From: Congeria kusceri
Lineage: Eukaryota > Mollusca > Bivalvia > Myida > Dreissenidae
Direction of reading: 5' to 3'
Assembly (NCBI GenBank): GCA_027627225.1
Contig: CM051032.1
Coordinates: forward strand, 62,374,637 to 62,438,636
Length of the DNA stretch: 64,000 bases
A model generated the notes under the pieces. That model was given only the letters and a program-made list of their open reading frames with translations. It had not been told where the DNA came from and searched no databases. Each line of letters opens with the position of its first letter. Within the stretch, counting starts at the first letter, position 1. The translations under genes were made by a program, and so were the position numbers. Positions 13,501 through 25,947 of this stretch are shown in pieces.

Positions 13501-16500
13501 GATCACCCTTGGTAGTTAGTGATCACCATAGATAGTTAGTGATCACCATAGGTAGTTAGTGCTCACCATAGGTAGTTAGTGATCACCGTAGGTAGTTAGT
13601 GATCACCATAGATAGTTAGTAATCACCATAGGTAGTTAGTGATCACCATAGATAGTTAGTAATCACCATAGATAGTTAGTAATCACCATAGATAGTTAGT
13701 AATCACCATAGATAGTTAGTGATCACCATAGATAGTTAGTAATCACCATAGATAGTTAGTGATCACCATAGGTAGTTAGTGATCACCGTAGATAGTTAGT
13801 AATCACCATAGATAGTTAGTAATCACCATAGGTAGTTAGTGATCACCATAGATAGTTAGTAATCACCATAGATAGTTAGTAATCACCATAGATAGTTAGT
13901 AATCACCATAGATAGTTAGTGATCACCATAGATAGTTAGTAATCACCATAGATAGTTAGTGATCACCATAGGTAGTTAGTGATCACCGTAGATAGTTAGT
14001 AATCACCATAGATAGTTAGTAATCACCATAGGTAGTTAGTGATCACCATAGATAGTTAGTAATCACCATAGATAGTTAGTAATCACCATAGGTAGTTAGT
14101 GCTCACCATAGGTAGTTAGTGATCACCGTAGGTAGTTAGTGATCACCATAGGTAGTTAGTGATCACCGTAGGTAGTTAGTGATCACCATAGATAGTTAGT
14201 AATCACCATAGGTAGTTAGTAATCACCATAGGCAGTTAGTGATCACCAGAGGTAGTTATAGTAATCACCAGAGGTAGTTAGTGATCACGATAGGTAGTTA
14301 GTGATCACCATAGGTAGTTAGTGATCACCATAGGTAGTTAGTAATCACCATAGGTAGTTAGTGATCACCAGAGGTAGTTAGTAATCACCAGAGGTAATTA
14401 GTGATCACCGTAGGTAGTTAGTGATCACCATAGGTAGTTAGTGATCACCGTAGGTAGTTAGTGATAACCAAAGGTAGTTAGTGATCACCATAGGTAGTTA
14501 GTGATAACCAGAGGTAGTCAGTAAAATCACCATAGGTAGTTAGTGATCACCATAGATAGTTAGCGATCACCAGAGGTGATCACCATAGGTAGTTAGTGAT
14601 AACCAAAGGTAGTTAGTGATCACCATAGGTAGTTAGTGATCACCATAGATAGTTAGTGATAACCAGAGGTAGTTAGTGATCACCATAGATAGTTAGCGAT
14701 CACCAGAGGTGATCACCATAGGTAGTTAATAATCACCATAGGTAGTTAGTAATCACCATAGGTAGTGAGCACCATTGATAGTAAGTGATCAACATAGGTA
14801 GTTAGTGATCACCAGAGGTAGTTAGTAATCACCATAGGTAGTTAGTGATCACCAGAGGTAGTTAGTGATCACCATAGGTAGTTAGTGATCAACATAGGTA
14901 GTTAGTGATCAACATAGGTAGTTAGTAATCACCATAGGTAGTTAGTGATCAACATAGGTAGTTAGTAATCACCATAGGTAGTTAGTGATCACCATAGGTA
15001 GTTAGTGATCACCATAGGTAGTTAGTGATCACCATAGGTAGTTAGTGATCACCATAGATAGTTAGTGATCACCATAGATAGTTAGTGATCACCATAGGTA
15101 GTTAGTGATCACCATAGATAGTTAGTGATCACCATAGGTAGTTAGTGATCACCATATGTAGTTAGTGATCACCATAGGTAGTAAGTGATCACCATAGATA
15201 GTTAGTGATCACCATTGGTAGTTAGTGATCACCATAGGTAGTTAGTGATCACCATAGGTAGTTAGTGATCACCCTAGGTAGTTAGTGATCACCATAGGTA
15301 GTTAGTAATCACCATAGGTAGTTAGTAATCACCATAGGTAGTTAGTGATCACCCTTGGTAGTTAGTGATCACCATAGATAGTTAGTGATCACCATAGGTA
15401 GTTAGTGCTCACCATAGGTAGTTAGTGATCACCGTAGGTAGTGCGTGATCACCATAGGTAGTTAGTGATCACCATAGGTAGTTAGTGATCACCATAGATA
15501 GTTAGTAATCACCATAGGTAGTTAGTAATCACCATAGGCAGTTAGTGATCACCAGAGGTAGTTATAGTAATCACCAGAGGTAGTTAGTGATCACCATAGG
15601 TAGTTAGTGATCACCATAGGTAGTTAGTGATCACCATAGGTAGTTCGTGATAACCAAAGGTAGTTAGTAATCACCATAGGTAGTTAGTAATCACCATAGG
15701 TAGTTAGTGATCACCATAGATAGTTAGTGATCACCCTAGGTAGTTAGTGATCAGCAGAGGTGATCATCATAGGTAGTTAGTAATCACCATACGTAGTTAG
15801 TAATCACAATTGGTAGTTAGTAATCACCATAGGTAGTTAGTAATCACCATAGGTAGTTAGTAATCACCATAGGTAGTTAGTAATCACCATAGGTAGTTAG
15901 TAATCACCATAGGTAGTTAGTGATCACCATACGTAGTTAGTAATCACAATTGGTAGTTAGTAATCACCATAGGTAGTTAGTAATCACCATAGGTAGCTAG
16001 TAATCACCATAGGTAGTTAGTAATCACCATAGGTAGTTAATGATCACCAGAGGTGATCACCATAGGTAGTTAGAAATCACCATAGTTAGTTAGTGATCAC
16101 CAGAGGTAGTTAGTGATCACCATAGGTAGTTAGTGATCACCATAGGTAGTTAGTGATCCCCATAGGTAGTTAGTGCTCACCTTAGTTAGTAAGTGATCAC
16201 CATAGGTAGTTAGTGATCACCATAGGTAGTTAGTGATCACCATAGGTAGTTAGTAATCACCATAGGTAGTTAGTGATCACCATAGATAGTTAGTGATCAC
16301 CATAGTTAGTTAGAGATCACCATAGTTAGTTAGTGATCACCATAGGTAGTTAGTAATCACCATAGGTAGTTAGTAATCACCATAGGTAGTTAGTAATCAC
16401 CATAGGTAGTTAGTGATCACCATAGGTAGTTAGAGATCACCATAGGTAGTTAGAGATCACCATAGGTAGTTAGAGATCACCATAGGTAGTTAGTAATCAC

Positions 16501-19500
16501 CATAGGTAGTTAGTAATCACCATAGGTAGTTAGAGATCACCATAGGTAGTTAGTAATCACCATAGGTAGCTAGTAATCACCATAGGTAGTTAGTAATCAC
16601 CATAGGTAGTTAGAGATCACCATAGGTAGTTAGTAATCACCATAGGTAGTTAGTAATCACCATAGGTAGTTAGTAATCACCATACGTAGTTAGTAATCAC
16701 CATAGGTAGTTAGTGATCACCATAGATAGTTAGAGATCACCATAGTTAGTTAGTGATCACCATAGGTAGTTAGTAATCACCATAGGCAGATAGTGATCAC
16801 CATAGATAGCTAGTAATCACCATAGGTAGTTAGTGATCACCATAGGTAGTTAGTGATCACCATAGGTAGTTAGTGATCACCATAGGTAGTTAGTAATCAC
16901 CATAGGTAGTTAGTGATCACCATAGATAGTTAGTGATCACCATAGGTAGTTAGTGATCACCATAGATAGTTAGTGATCACCATAGATAGTTAGTGATCAC
17001 CATAGATAGTTAGTGATCACCATAGGTAGTTAGTGATCACCATAGGTAGTTAGTGATCACCATAGATAGTTAGTGATCACCATAGATAGTTAGTGATCAC
17101 CATAGGTAGTTAGTGATCACCATAGGTAGTTAGTGATCACCATAGATAGTTAGTGATCACCATAGATAGTTAGTAATCACCATAGGTAGTTAGTGATCAC
17201 CATAGGTAGTTAGTGATCACCATAGGTAGTTAGTAATCACCATAGGTAGTTAGTAATCACCATAGGTAGTTAGTGAACACCAGAGGTAGTTAGTAATCAC
17301 TAGAGGTAGTTAGTGATCACCATAGGTAGTTAGTGATCCCCATAGGTAGTGAGTGCTCACCTTAGTTAGTAAGTGATCACCATAGGTAGTTAGTGATCAC
17401 CATAGGTAGTTATTGATCACCATAGATAGTTAGTAATCACCATAGGTAGTTAATGATCACCATAGATAGTTGGTAATCACCATAGATAGTTAGTGATCAC
17501 CATAGTTAGTTAGTAATCACCATAGGTAGTTAGTGATCACCATAGGTAGTAAGTGATCACCATAGATAGTTAGTGATCACCATAGGTAGTTAGTGATCAC
17601 CATAGGTAGTTAGTGATCACCATAGATAGTTAGTAATCACCATAGGTAGTTAGTGATCACCATAGATAGTTAGTAATCACCATAGGTAGTTAGTGATCAC
17701 CATAGGTAGTTAGTGATCACCATAGGTAGTTAGTGATCACCATAGGTAGTTAGTGATCACCATAGATAGTTAGTAATCACCATAGATAGTTAGTGATCAC
17801 CATAGGTAGTTAGTGATCACCATAGATAGTTAGTGATCACCATAGGTAGTTAGTGATCACCATAGGTAGTAAGTGATCGCCATAGGTAGTAAGTGATCAC
17901 CATAGATAGTTAGTGATCACCATTGGTAGTTAGTGATCACCATAGGTAGTTAGTGATCACCATAGGTAGTTAGTGATCACCATAGGTAGTTAGTGATCAC
18001 CATAGGTAGTTAGTGATCACCATAGGTAGTTAGTGATCACCCTTGGTAGTTAGTGATCACCATAGATAGTTAGTGATCACCATAGGTAGTTAGTGCTCAC
18101 CATAGGTAGTTAGTGATCACCGTAGGTAGTTAGTGATCACCATAGGTAGTTAGTGATCACCGTAGGTAGTTAGTGATCACCATAGATAGTTAGTAATCAC
18201 CATAGGTAGTTAGTGATCACCATAGATAGTTAGTAATCACCATAGATAGTTAGTAATCACCATAGATAGTTAGTAATCACCATAGATAGTTAGTGATCAC
18301 CATAGATAGTTAGTAATCACCATAGATAGTTAGTGATCACCATAGGTAGTTAGTGATCACCGTAGATAGTTAGTAATCACCATAGATAGTTAGTAATCAC
18401 CATAGGTAGTTAGTGATCACCATAGATAGTTAGTAATCACCATAGATAGTTAGTAATCACCATAGATAGTTAGTAATCACCATAGATAGTTAGTGATCAC
18501 CATAGATAGTTAGTAATCACCATAGATAGTTAGTGATCACCATAGGTAGTTAGTGATCACCGTAGATAGTTAGTAATCACCATAGATAGTTAGTAATCAC
18601 CATAGGTAGTTAGTGATCACCATAGATAGTTAGTAATCACCATAGATAGTTAGTAATCACCATAGGTAGTTAGTGCTCACCATAGGTAGTTAGTGATCAC
18701 CGTAGGTAGTTAGTGATCACCATAGGTAGTTAGTGATCACCGTAGGTAGTTAGTGATCACCATAGATAGTTAGTAATCACCATAGGTAGTTAGTAATCAC
18801 CATAGGCAGTTAGTGATCACCAGAGGTAGTTATAGTAATCACCAGAGGTAGTTAGTGATCACGATAGGTAGTTAGTGATCACCATAGGTAGTTAGTGATC
18901 ACCATAGGTAGTTAGTGATAACCAAAGGTAGTTAGTAATCACCATAGGTAGTTAGTAATCACCATAGGTAGTTAGTGATCACCATAGATAGTTAGTGATC
19001 AGCAGAGGTAGTTAGTGATCACCATAGGTAGTTAGTGATCACCATAGATAGTTAGTAATCACCATAGATAGTTAGTGATCACCATAGGTAGTTAGTGATC
19101 ACCATAGATAGTTAGTGATCACCATAGGTAGTTAGTGATCACCATATGTAGTTAGTGATCACCATAGGTAGTAAGTGATCACCATAGATAGTTAGTGATC
19201 ACCATTGGTAGTTAGTGATCACCATAGGTAGTTAGTGATCACCATAGGTAGTTAGTGATCACCATAGGTAGTTAGTGATCACCATAGGTAGTTAGTGATC
19301 ACCATAGGTAGTTAGTGATCACCGTAGGTAGTGCGTGATCACCATAGGTAGTTAGTGATCACCATAGGTAGTTAGTGATCACCATAGATAGTTAGTAATC
19401 ACCATAGGTAGTTAGTGCTCACCATAGGTAGTTAGTGATCACCATAGGTAGTTAGTAATCACCATAGGTAGTTAGTAATCACCATAGGTAGTTAGTGATC

Positions 19501-20172
19501 ACCCTAGGTAGTTAGTGATCACCATAGGTAGATAGTGATCACCCTAGGTAGTTAGTGATCACCATAGGTAGTTAGTGATCACCATAGGTAGTGCGTGATC
19601 ACCATAGGTAGTTAGTGATCACCATAGGTAGTTAGTGATCACCATAGATAGTTAGTAATCACCATAGGTAGTTAGTGCTCACCATAGGTAGTTAGTGATC
19701 ACCATAGGTAGTGCGTGATCACCATAGGTAGTTAGTGATCACCATAGGTAGTTAGTGATCACCATAGATAGTTAGTAATCACCATAGGTAGTTAGTAATC
19801 ACCATAGGTAGTTAGTGATCACCCTAGGTAGTTAGTGATCACCATAGGTAGATAGTGATCACCATAGGTAGTTAGTGATCACCATAGGTAGTTAGTGATC
19901 ACCATAGGTAGTTAGTGATCACCATAGGTAGTTAGTGATCACCATAGGTAGTTAGTGATCACCATAGGTAGATAGTGAACACCATGGGTAGTTAGTGATC
20001 ACCATAGGTAGTTAGTGATCACCATAGGTAGTTAGTGATCACCAAAGGTAGTTAGTGATCACCCTAGGTAGATAGTGATCACCATAGGTAGTTAGTCATC
20101 ACCATAGGCAGTTAGTGATCACCATAGGTAGTTAGTCATCACCATAGTTAGTGATCTCCATAGGTAGTTAGT
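7590..20172. repeat. 12.6-kb satellite array of a 20-bp monomer
   Basis: About 630 head-to-tail copies of a 20-bp unit with consensus ATAGGTAGTTAGTGATCACC. Common variants change GTGATC to GTAATC and GGTAGT to GATAGT. Each GTGATCAC is an 8-bp palindrome and contains a TGATCA site. Occasional monomers are lengthened or cut (for example TTATAGTAATC at 8941, 11089, 14257, 15563 and 18831), and these marks reveal long duplications with offsets of 2,148, 4,474 and 6,622 bp. TAG codons in the monomer prevent long reading frames. There are no spacers, so it is not a CRISPR array. It sits inside a SINE (head at 7512-7589, tail at 20173-20221). Confidence 0.97.
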
Positions 20173-20221
20173 TGTCACCATAAAGGACAGGTGGGTTTCC
20201 CCATCAGCATAAGACCACTAC
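20173..20221 (+). mobile_element. Tail of the same SINE, right edge of the satellite
   Basis: GTCACCATAAAGGACAGG, then GGGTTTCCCC and CATAAGACCACTACA aligns with the tail of the SINE at 28943-29090 (GGTCACCATACCGGG, GGTTTTCCCCC, GCACAAGACCACACCA). Head and tail in matching orientation at the two edges of the array imply that the array grew inside one SINE insertion. Confidence 0.65.
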
Positions 20222-20285
20222 ATGTTAATTAGATGGGAGTGATGGGACACACCCCGTGTCTACGCTTAATGCTGTGCTTCATATG

Positions 20286-20314
20286 TGTGACGTCACTAAG
20301 GATAAGACGTCACA
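20286..20314. promoter_or_regulatory. Inverted pair of CRE-type TGACGTCA motifs
   Basis: TGTGACGTC at 20286-20294 and GACGTCACA at 20306-20314 are inverted copies separated by 11 bases; each extends to the palindrome TGACGTCA, the known CREB/ATF site. No gene start is visible nearby, so function is unproven. Confidence 0.4.
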
Positions 20315-21427
20315 TTTCGTTCTCATCTTGTTGAAAAAGTCAGTTATTATTTTTCACAGCCCAAAACTGTAAAATTGCCCTTTTAATTAAATGACAATGC
20401 GTTTGTATACATAGGTTTCTATGTTAGTTGATATTATCATTTATATTTATGTAACTTGTATTTTTCATCGTTAAACTTTCCTAATACAATGTGAAACATA
20501 CAATAATTTCAAATAATAAATAACTGCTTTGGAAATACACCACGTGTTCGTATGCGAAAAGTATCTGGACTCTGTATTAAACATTGTTTGCTTACCATCA
20601 ATGTGTATACTTATAACTTAGTAATTCTTTCTAGTGAGTAATTTACAAGATTCACTTTGGTATGTCGTACTCTGTTAAAGAAATAGAATTATATTAAATG
20701 CGTGTCCATTCAATTGTCATTTATTTTGCTATTTTTTATTACATGATGGGTCAATCGTGTAATCAGCAGATCATAATTATAAGTAAGAAGGTAAAATAGT
20801 AAGTCTTGTATTAACGTGACATCTGTATGCATACAAAATATAGAAGCAAAAAATAATAAATAAATTACTGCCGACTCAATGACTTAGGAGTGTTTTAACT
20901 AAAGATGCGTTGATTATTTAGAATAACACATAGACAGTGTTAACATGCGTGAAGGAATGCGCAATACGTACGCATACAAATAGATACAAATGTTCAATGC
21001 AGATAACCAATGTATTTTTGATCGATATTCTATTGAAAATCAGGGCGTATTTTGTCGGACATAAAGAAAGAGGGTTTTATATATACTTATATATAATCGG
21101 GTTCAAATACTGGTTTATGTTCAGTATAAAATACAATTAGCCCGCATTTCACACTGTGAAATAATTTTCCGCAATCAACGGCTGGAAAAACCGGACTTCT
21201 TTTACGTTCGTTGAGTATCGTATATGGCTGTAACGTTCCGAGCGACATTGGGAAACGCCCCGTTCTATTAATAGACACGATGATGCTGTTACAGTTTGAA
21301 TTGAATGACATCATTTCTGTGTATTGATGCGCGTTCTTTAGTACTTGTTGTTATCATTTTGTTTGTTTCGAGGCAATATCTGGTGGCGTTTTGATCGTAA
21401 GGAGTTATTTAATAAAGATAATACTAC
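20315..21427. other. Non-coding AT-rich stretch
   Basis: Only short frames without coding character. Nothing recognised. Confidence 0.4.
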
Positions 21428-21600
21428 ATGACTGTGTTGTTCAGGTGGGTTGTATCGCTCTCGTTGATTGTGTAAAGTTGTATTCCACAGTTGTACACAA
21501 TCAACTCGAGCGATACAAGCCAACAAAACACCACAGTCATGTACTATTCCCTATTTATCTCAGTATTATATAAATATCACAGCCCATAGACGGTGATATT
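21428..21600. mobile_element. Foldback element 1 with adjoining hairpin
   Basis: CATGACTGTGTTGTT and GGTTGTATCGCTCTCGTTGA pair with the inverted arm containing TCAACTCGAGCGATACAAGCC and CACCACAGTCATG, ending near 21541. A second small hairpin (AATATCAC and GTGATATT around 21573-21600) follows. The layout repeats in element 2, which suggests one family of foldback (hairpin) elements. Confidence 0.6.
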
Positions 21601-22387
21601 GTCAACCCGAGAATTGTAATGTCAACCGAGGCGAACGATTATGCTGAAATCGGCCTGGTACAAACGCGCCGGATATATTTTTCATACCAGGTCGCTGGCG
21701 TTTATATCAGTCAATGATAAGATGTTCGTCATACTATAAAATCAACATTTTCAGTAGAAATGATAAAAAACAATTTGATACCAAGAACATATATATTTAT
21801 AATTTTTAATCAAAATAAATAATAAAACGTTATTTTAAATATTTACATAAACGCACGATTTTTTACTGTAATGACGTCATCAATGGAACAATACATCATC
21901 CATTCACAATTATTTCAAAACATTCATTCCAAATAAATGCACTAAAATTCACTACAGAGGATCAGTTAATGATGAGTCACAAACATTTTTGCCAAAATTT
22001 GAACACACTATAATGAATATTGATACGACCTTGAAAATTTCAATTTAATTACACAACTCCAAAATGGCGTCTTAACACAATTTGGTGACGTGTGTTCTCC
22101 GATAAATCTGATCGTTGCAATCCATCCATTTCAGTACGTGTTTTCAATACATATGAATGTACTGGTTTGCAATATATCTAATCGTAGCGCAAATAATCCA
22201 TTTATCACTGCGAAATGTAAATAAAATGATATTATCCGGGCAACTTGTAGAAATCAATAACTACATGTACATACACGTGTTAAAGCCTGATCAGCAAAAT
22301 CAGTGCTGCTCTTAGTTTTTTAAAGATAAAAATAAACTCGTTTGGTGTAATTTTTAGAAAACCGTAGTATGATAAACAAAAAAAACA

Positions 22388-22545
22388 GGTTACTGCCTAG
22401 TCTTGTGTAATATATCAGGTTCGGCACTAATAAAATAACGGCTCGGCAAGCAACGCCGTTATATTATTCTAAGCCTCACCTGATATATTACACAAGACCA
22501 GGTAGTAACCTATTATTCTCTATGTATCACCCTATATGGGTGTGA
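22388..22545. mobile_element. Foldback element 2 with adjoining hairpin
   Basis: GGTTACTGCCTAGTCTTGTG followed by TAATATATCAGGT at 22388-22421 is inverted at 22477-22509 (ACCTGATATATTACACAAGA then CCAGGTAGTAACC). A small hairpin TATCACCCTATATGGGTGTGATA-like structure follows at about 22527-22549, parallel to the hairpin after element 1. Confidence 0.65.
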
Positions 22546-22559
22546 TATTTATTGTATTA

Positions 22560-23855
22560 TACCGAACAATAAAAACAAGGGCAAGATAACTTATTTATTC
22601 AGCCAAATGCCCTTTAAAATCAGTCTAATTTGAAGGCTAGTTTAACACGTGACCTCGTATCTTTATAAGCAGCTCTGACCGATTATTTTTATCATTTAAA
22701 ATGTGTGTCTGTTTTCGAAAAGATTTCAATATTTCGAAACATTTTTAGTTCCTTCACATACCAATAGTAATCTTGGTTTAAAACGGCTTATTCGGCCTTC
22801 CGTACTTTCCCAATACCGGCATGACCATTGAGTGTGTACAGCTATATTTAGACGTGTCATGTTTAAAGATGACATAATCGATAGGAAGTTTCTACAGCGT
22901 TAGTTTAAAGCAATAATAAAAACAGCGAAATACCGGCGAAAGTTATCGTGAAACACATTTGTTTAATATAAGTACAGTTGATGGAAAGTGATTGATGGAT
23001 ATTCAGATCACATGGCGCGAATGTGTGGCATAATCTGTAACCAAAATTCACAGTGACAACACACACCAGTTTTCACTGCACTGACATCGTTTACCTGCAT
23101 AGGTCATGATAGTTTTGTGTTGTGTCGTGTTAGTTTGTTAGGTATCAATATCATTAGAAATAAAGAAAACGTGCATCGGTTAAGCCAATATTGATAATCG
23201 GATAAAGGTTTAGAACAAAATACGAATTTAAAGATACAGTCTGACCAGTCATGGCGACTTCGAAAACACATCGCGTTTCCGGTTAGCACGGGTTACAAAA
23301 AAAAAAAGATAATGAGTAGAACTTTGTGGATAATTAAAAAGGAAGTGCAAATACTGATGATGGATAATTATTGTAAATAGCAGTGGACCGACGTCACTAT
23401 TGAGACTTTTGAGGCAAAAGTTGCATATTCGTTCACGTTCATTTTCTTTTGAAAAATCGTTGTTCTATTTTTTAGCTCCACACGAGGGCGACATTGTAGT
23501 AGCGGGCGACATTGCCGGGCGACATATCAAAATGTACATTTCGATACATTCCCTTGTCTAATTGCTTATATTATCCTCATTTTGAATATTTTATCTTTAG
23601 GTGTTTCGTTTTATTAAAAAAAGAGAAAACCTACGTTATTTTTTGTGTGTATTTTGGCAATTGAAAATAGCTTTGCAAATGCTTTTACTGGTTGGAAAAG
23701 TGCTTAATTAATTAAAACAGTTTTCTGTTTAAATATATATTTTTTATTTGACGTGTTTAATACAAATTCGGAAATACATGTATAATTATAATATTGGAAA
23801 ATAATTTGTCACTTTTATGATCTGCTACTGGAACTATTCGTTTGTATCCTGATCC
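22560..23855. other. Non-coding stretch
   Basis: No gene recognised. The only local oddity is three close copies of GGGCGACAT around 23487-23525. Confidence 0.4.
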
Positions 23856-24243
23856 AGCAACGTGAAAATCGAACCTGGTGACATTTGGTCCCGCGAGAAG
23901 TGCAAATATGGGCTTCGTTCAAAATGAACCTTGGGGTTTAGTATGATTCGTGAGTTTTGCAACTCGAAATCGAACCTGACTGAAATGTTTTGTGTGGTTT
24001 GCATTGTGCATTAGCTAGCTGGGTAGCGAGTATTTGTGTTATATAGATAAGCAACGTAAAATCGAACCTGGTGACATTTGGTCCCGCGAGAAGTGCAAAT
24101 ATGGGCTTCGTTCAAAATGAACCTTGTGGTTTAGTATGATTTGTGAGTTTTGCAACTCGAAATCGAACCTGACTGAAGTGTTTTTTTGTGGTTTGTATTG
24201 TGTATTAGGTAGCTGGGTAGCGAGTATTTGTGTTATATAGATA
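23856..24243. repeat. 194-bp tandem duplication
   Basis: Two copies start at AGCAACGT (23856 and 24050). They share CGAACCTGGTGACATTTGGT, CCCGCGAGAAGTGCAAATAT, AAATGAACCTT and TAGCTGGGTAGCGAGTATTT. Only a few substitutions separate the copies, so the duplication is recent. It ends about 55 bp before the Fanzor element; nothing in it looks coding. Confidence 0.85.
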
Positions 24244-24401
24244 TTTGTCTTACTTCAACCTGATGGCAAGCGACAAGCAGCATTGTAGATTTGATAACCC
24301 ATTTCAGTCGGCAGTCAAAAGCCCTGGACTAAGCGTAAGCAAAGTCTCGTAGCAGTTGACATTCGACTTTAGGATGGATCAACCTAATTATTACACTGTT
24401 A

Positions 24402-25838
24402 CTATTGTTGTGATTGTACAAAAGGAAACATATGTAAAGACTTTAGCAAAATGTTTCTAGTACCGTTGACGTCTCTATGTGTGTTGTAGTTGCACTGATC
24501 GCAATAAAACGTTTCGTTCGAACCGAGAGCTTTGTTGATTTTTCCACACATTCCACACGTCTTCGAAGTGTATGCTTCATCTTGAACAATTAATGTACAG
24601 TCAGTATTAGTAGTTCTATTGGCTAGTCTTTCACGAAATATGTAGTGTTGCCAGCATAGTAAGTCTCTGTTGGCTAGGTGGTTTTGTCTGTCTTTGCGTA
24701 GAATTTGTGACACGTTTATTTTACCCAAAGCTATATACTGGTATTCTTTGACTAGATGTGAAGAAAGCTTTAGGTGAATATCCTCTACAAAAGTTTTTAG
24801 CTTCAAGTGTAATTTCTTCAATGACACAATCCGTTATTTCGCTGCTTGTAGTTGCTTTCTGTTTTGTGCTTTAGTCAAATGCGAATGTCCATTTGATACA
24901 TTGCTTCGTGTATACTGAGGATCGCATGGAATGTTCATGACAAACTTTCCATTAGCTCGCTTGACAATTTTCACGTCGTGGTCAATAGGTGGTATTTGTG
25001 CAATGGGTTTAGCGAGTTTTAATAATCTTTCTTTGTGATTATAACGCTTTTCAAAATTGTCCGGCATCATGCAGATGTATCGGCTCTGCATATTGCTATT
25101 ATCTGTAGCAACGTTTTTGCATGAAAGTAGTCGTATGAATAGTTTTTGAACACTAAACGAACCTTGAACAATATGTGAAACGAGCATTGGTCGTTTGAGT
25201 TTTGATTTCAGTGACTTAGCTGCCTTGTAAGATGTGCAAAAGTTTTTGCACGATGTTAGTTGTATGGTAGACATTTTGTTGTTGAAAAACCATTCGTCAT
25301 TTTTCATCCTGTACTGTGCATCAACGTCATTTGCATTTGTTTTACAGATGATTTTCGGTAGCACGGATTGATTCGCTTTCAACCCTTTGTCGTTTACCAA
25401 CCACAAACACCAATTGTACGTATAATAAGATACACACAACATTTCATTTAGGACTTTCTTCTGATGCTTGTTCGGACGATACACACAACATTTCATTTAG
25501 GACTTTCTTCTGATGCTTGGTCGGACGATACACACAACATTTCATTTAGGACTTTCTTCTGATGCTTGGTCGGACGATACACACAACATTTCATTTAGGA
25601 CTTTCTTCTGATGCTTGGTCGGACGAAGCCCATCCGAGAATGATGTTAAGAATTTATCAGAATGCAACGTTTGTTTCTTGACATTAGCAGAGTGTAACAA
25701 TTGGATTACATCACAGTCGGTTGTGTTATGGTTCACAAAATATTTTCTGCGTATAGATTGCCACCAGTGCCACATAGTTTTGTGTTCGTGGACATTGGCG
25801 GCATCCCACAATGTCAATTGATCTAGTTTGCGCTTCAT
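24402..25838 (-). pseudogene. Fanzor/TnpB-like RNA-guided nuclease, inactivated
   Basis: Fanzor proteins are RuvC-type nucleases guided by an element-encoded RNA. One frame runs through the whole region. The N-terminal part (25838 inward) starts MKRKLDQLTLWDAANVHEHK. A TnpB-type segment HQKKVLNEMLCVS followed by YNWCLW comes next. The C-terminal part carries TSKTCGMCG and YCDQC, the four-Cys zinc ribbon typical of TnpB, and RDVNGTRNIL, the RuvC-III block. It is broken: a 49-bp sequence is repeated four times at 25432-25627 and brings a stop; TAA interrupts at 24834-24836; the RuvC-I block appears deleted after NIPCDP; and the RuvC-II glutamate position reads IALGKIN (Gly instead of Glu). It cannot be an active nuclease as it stands. 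Confidence 0.85.
25432..25627. repeat. 49-bp tandem repeat, four copies, inside the Fanzor gene
   Basis: Units ending in TCGGACGAT at 25480, 25529 and 25578, with the last at 25627. They repeat the codons for the HQKKVL motif region. Three extra copies add 147 bases, so the frame is regained after the array, but reading through it meets a stop at 25542. Confidence 0.9.
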
Positions 25839-25947
25839 GCTTGTACGATACAGAAAGACAAAGTGATCATGTTGCTTTTATAGTTTATTTTTTTCTAATC
25901 CTGTGACCGGGGAAATACGAACGAAACCGTATTCCGACTGAAATTGG

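Larger units (their letters stand above)
24298..25947 (-). mobile_element. Fanzor (eukaryotic TnpB) element, copy A, longest in the window
   Basis: Bounded by the inverted ends CCCATTTCAGTCGG (24298-24311) and CCGACTGAAATTGG (25934-25947). Flanks are ATAA and TTAA, three of four bases matching, as expected for an aged 4-bp TTAN duplication. The TnpB-like gene runs on the minus strand with a TATAAAAG-type promoter region just inside the left end (in element orientation). The roughly 100 bases between the gene's stop and the right end are conserved in all copies and are non-coding, which is where guide RNAs of Fanzor systems usually lie. No transposase gene is present. Confidence 0.85.

Noticed and set aside
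7590..20172. CRISPR-like array
   Set aside because: Units are contiguous 20-bp monomers with no unique spacers, in a eukaryotic context and flanked by SINE parts; it is a satellite.
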